Origin: Larus michahellis
Taxonomy: Eukaryota; Chordata; Aves; Charadriiformes; Laridae
DNA: 64,000 nucleotides
Assembly (NCBI RefSeq): GCF_964199755.1
Contig: NC_133899.1
Span: 25,399,446 to 25,463,445 of the forward strand
Direction: 5' to 3'
A program made the position numbers and the translations under genes. The notes beneath the pieces are model-generated. The model had not been told where the DNA came from. It saw only the letters and a program-made list of their open reading frames with translations, and did not search any database. This document shows, piece by piece, positions 63,150 to 64,000 of this stretch; the first letter of the stretch is position 1, and each line of letters starts with the position of its first letter.

Positions 63150-63362
63150 AAGGAACTTTCCCTAATATCCAATCTAAACCTCCCCTGGTGCAGCTTGAGG
63201 CCGTTTCGTCTTGTCCCATCGCCTGTTCCTTGGGAGAAGAGCCCGACCCCCCCTGGCTACCCGCTCCTTTCAGGGAGCTGTAGAGAGCGAGAAGGTCTCC
63301 CCTCAGCCTCCTCTTCTCCAGGATGAACACCCCCAGCTCCCTCAGCTGCTCCTCAGAGGATT
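63150..63362 (-). mobile_element. CR1 LINE fragment
   Basis: The minus strand encodes a CR1 ORF2 tail variant ([32 protein letters not shown]). Only the ORF2-end/UTR section is present and both ends are truncated. Confidence 0.9.
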
Positions 63363-64000
63363 TGTTCCCTAGTGCGAGGGGCACATTCCAGCTGTATCCA
63401 ACAGGAATTTCTGTTGCCATCTGTGGTCGCATGTTTGACGCGTGCCTTGCCCCGGGTTTTGCTACATTTACGAGGGTCTCCACTGCACCTCATCCCTTTC
63501 AGCGCTAAAATGCTGTTTCCAGAAGGCTGCTGCCACTTCCTCCTGCGCAGGGCGGCACTGATACACGCAGGTTTGAGGGTTTATTTTTCAGTCTGGGTTA
63601 ACTTTACTACTCATTTCCATAATTTTAAGTATTTCCTGCCCCAAGAAGGCAGCCTCCACAGAGCCAGATTTAACATCTTGCACAGCTGCGGGTAAAACTG
63701 GCAACTGGAACGCCATCCAGTTGGGGTAACGGAGTTTCCCCATCACATGGGCAGCATACGGATAAACACCTTACAGATCACAAAGTGCTTGGATAATGCA
63801 AAGTGGCTTCAGCACAGCAAAATCAGGCCAATTAACAAACGATCCAATCTGCCGCTAGCCCAGCTTGCAGCAGCGCTCAGGAGTATCAAAGCAAATCTGC
63901 CATCAGGGCTCTTCCCCCTAGACGAGATGCCTAAGTGCAGGTTTCAGTTGCATTTCAAAGCGTCTCACATTAGGCAGCATCCTTAAACTGTGGGCGAGAG
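63363..64000. other. Right-edge intergenic sequence
   Basis: Unique sequence with no recognised gene, repeat or RNA. Confidence 0.6.

Noticed and set aside
1-64000. CRISPR arrays, operons, tRNA or rRNA genes, or a novel multi-gene system
   Set aside because: The DNA is a vertebrate nuclear gene block. The only arrays are the AT-rich tandem repeat and the promoter modules, and no cloverleaf or rRNA sequence was recognised by eye.

Overview
The window is vertebrate nuclear DNA, almost certainly from a bird. Its genes have introns, its interspersed repeats are nearly all CR1 LINEs (the dominant avian repeat, with the diagnostic ATTCTATGATT-like 3' ends), and its gene order matches the conserved KLHDC1-POLE2-DNAAF2-MGAT2 block (human 14q21). 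The species cannot be fixed from the sequence alone.

Layout. (1) 1-18262, minus strand: KLHDC1, exons 8 to 1. Its C-terminal exons lie beyond the left edge. (2) 18263-21644: head-to-head spacer between the KLHDC1 and POLE2 start codons, with two CpG islands and two CR1 pieces. (3) 21645-42983, plus strand: POLE2, complete in 19 coding exons and 527 codons, including a minor-spliceosome AT-AC intron. (4) 42984-43799: POLE2 3' UTR and polyA signal, then the DNAAF2 promoter, which carries three 50-bp-spaced modules of a YY1-like motif plus an RFX X-box. (5) 43800-58433, plus strand: DNAAF2, complete in three exons (762 codons), with a very GC-rich first exon and a 10-kb first intron holding a CR1 and a 105-bp-arm inverted repeat. 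(6) 58434-60901: tail-to-tail spacer. (7) 60902-62233, minus strand: MGAT2, a single-exon CDS of 443 codons with a CpG-island promoter and a CCG repeat in its leader. (8) 62414-64000: a degenerate tandem array, a CR1 fragment and otherwise unremarkable DNA.

The genes are syntenic neighbours, not one pathway. KLHDC1 is a kelch substrate receptor for a cullin-5 ubiquitin ligase. POLE2 is the B subunit of replicative DNA polymerase epsilon. DNAAF2 is a cytoplasmic factor that pre-assembles axonemal dynein. MGAT2 is a Golgi N-glycan-branching enzyme. Visible promoter motifs fit the separate roles: a perfect E2F palindrome 8 bp before the POLE2 ATG, RFX X-boxes at the ciliary gene DNAAF2, and a YY1 motif over the KLHDC1 start codon.

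No bacterial-type systems, CRISPR arrays, tRNA or rRNA genes were seen. The most interesting signals are the DNAAF2 promoter array, the POLE2 U12 intron, the intronic inverted repeat, the tandem array near MGAT2 and two exon-like open frames in KLHDC1 introns.
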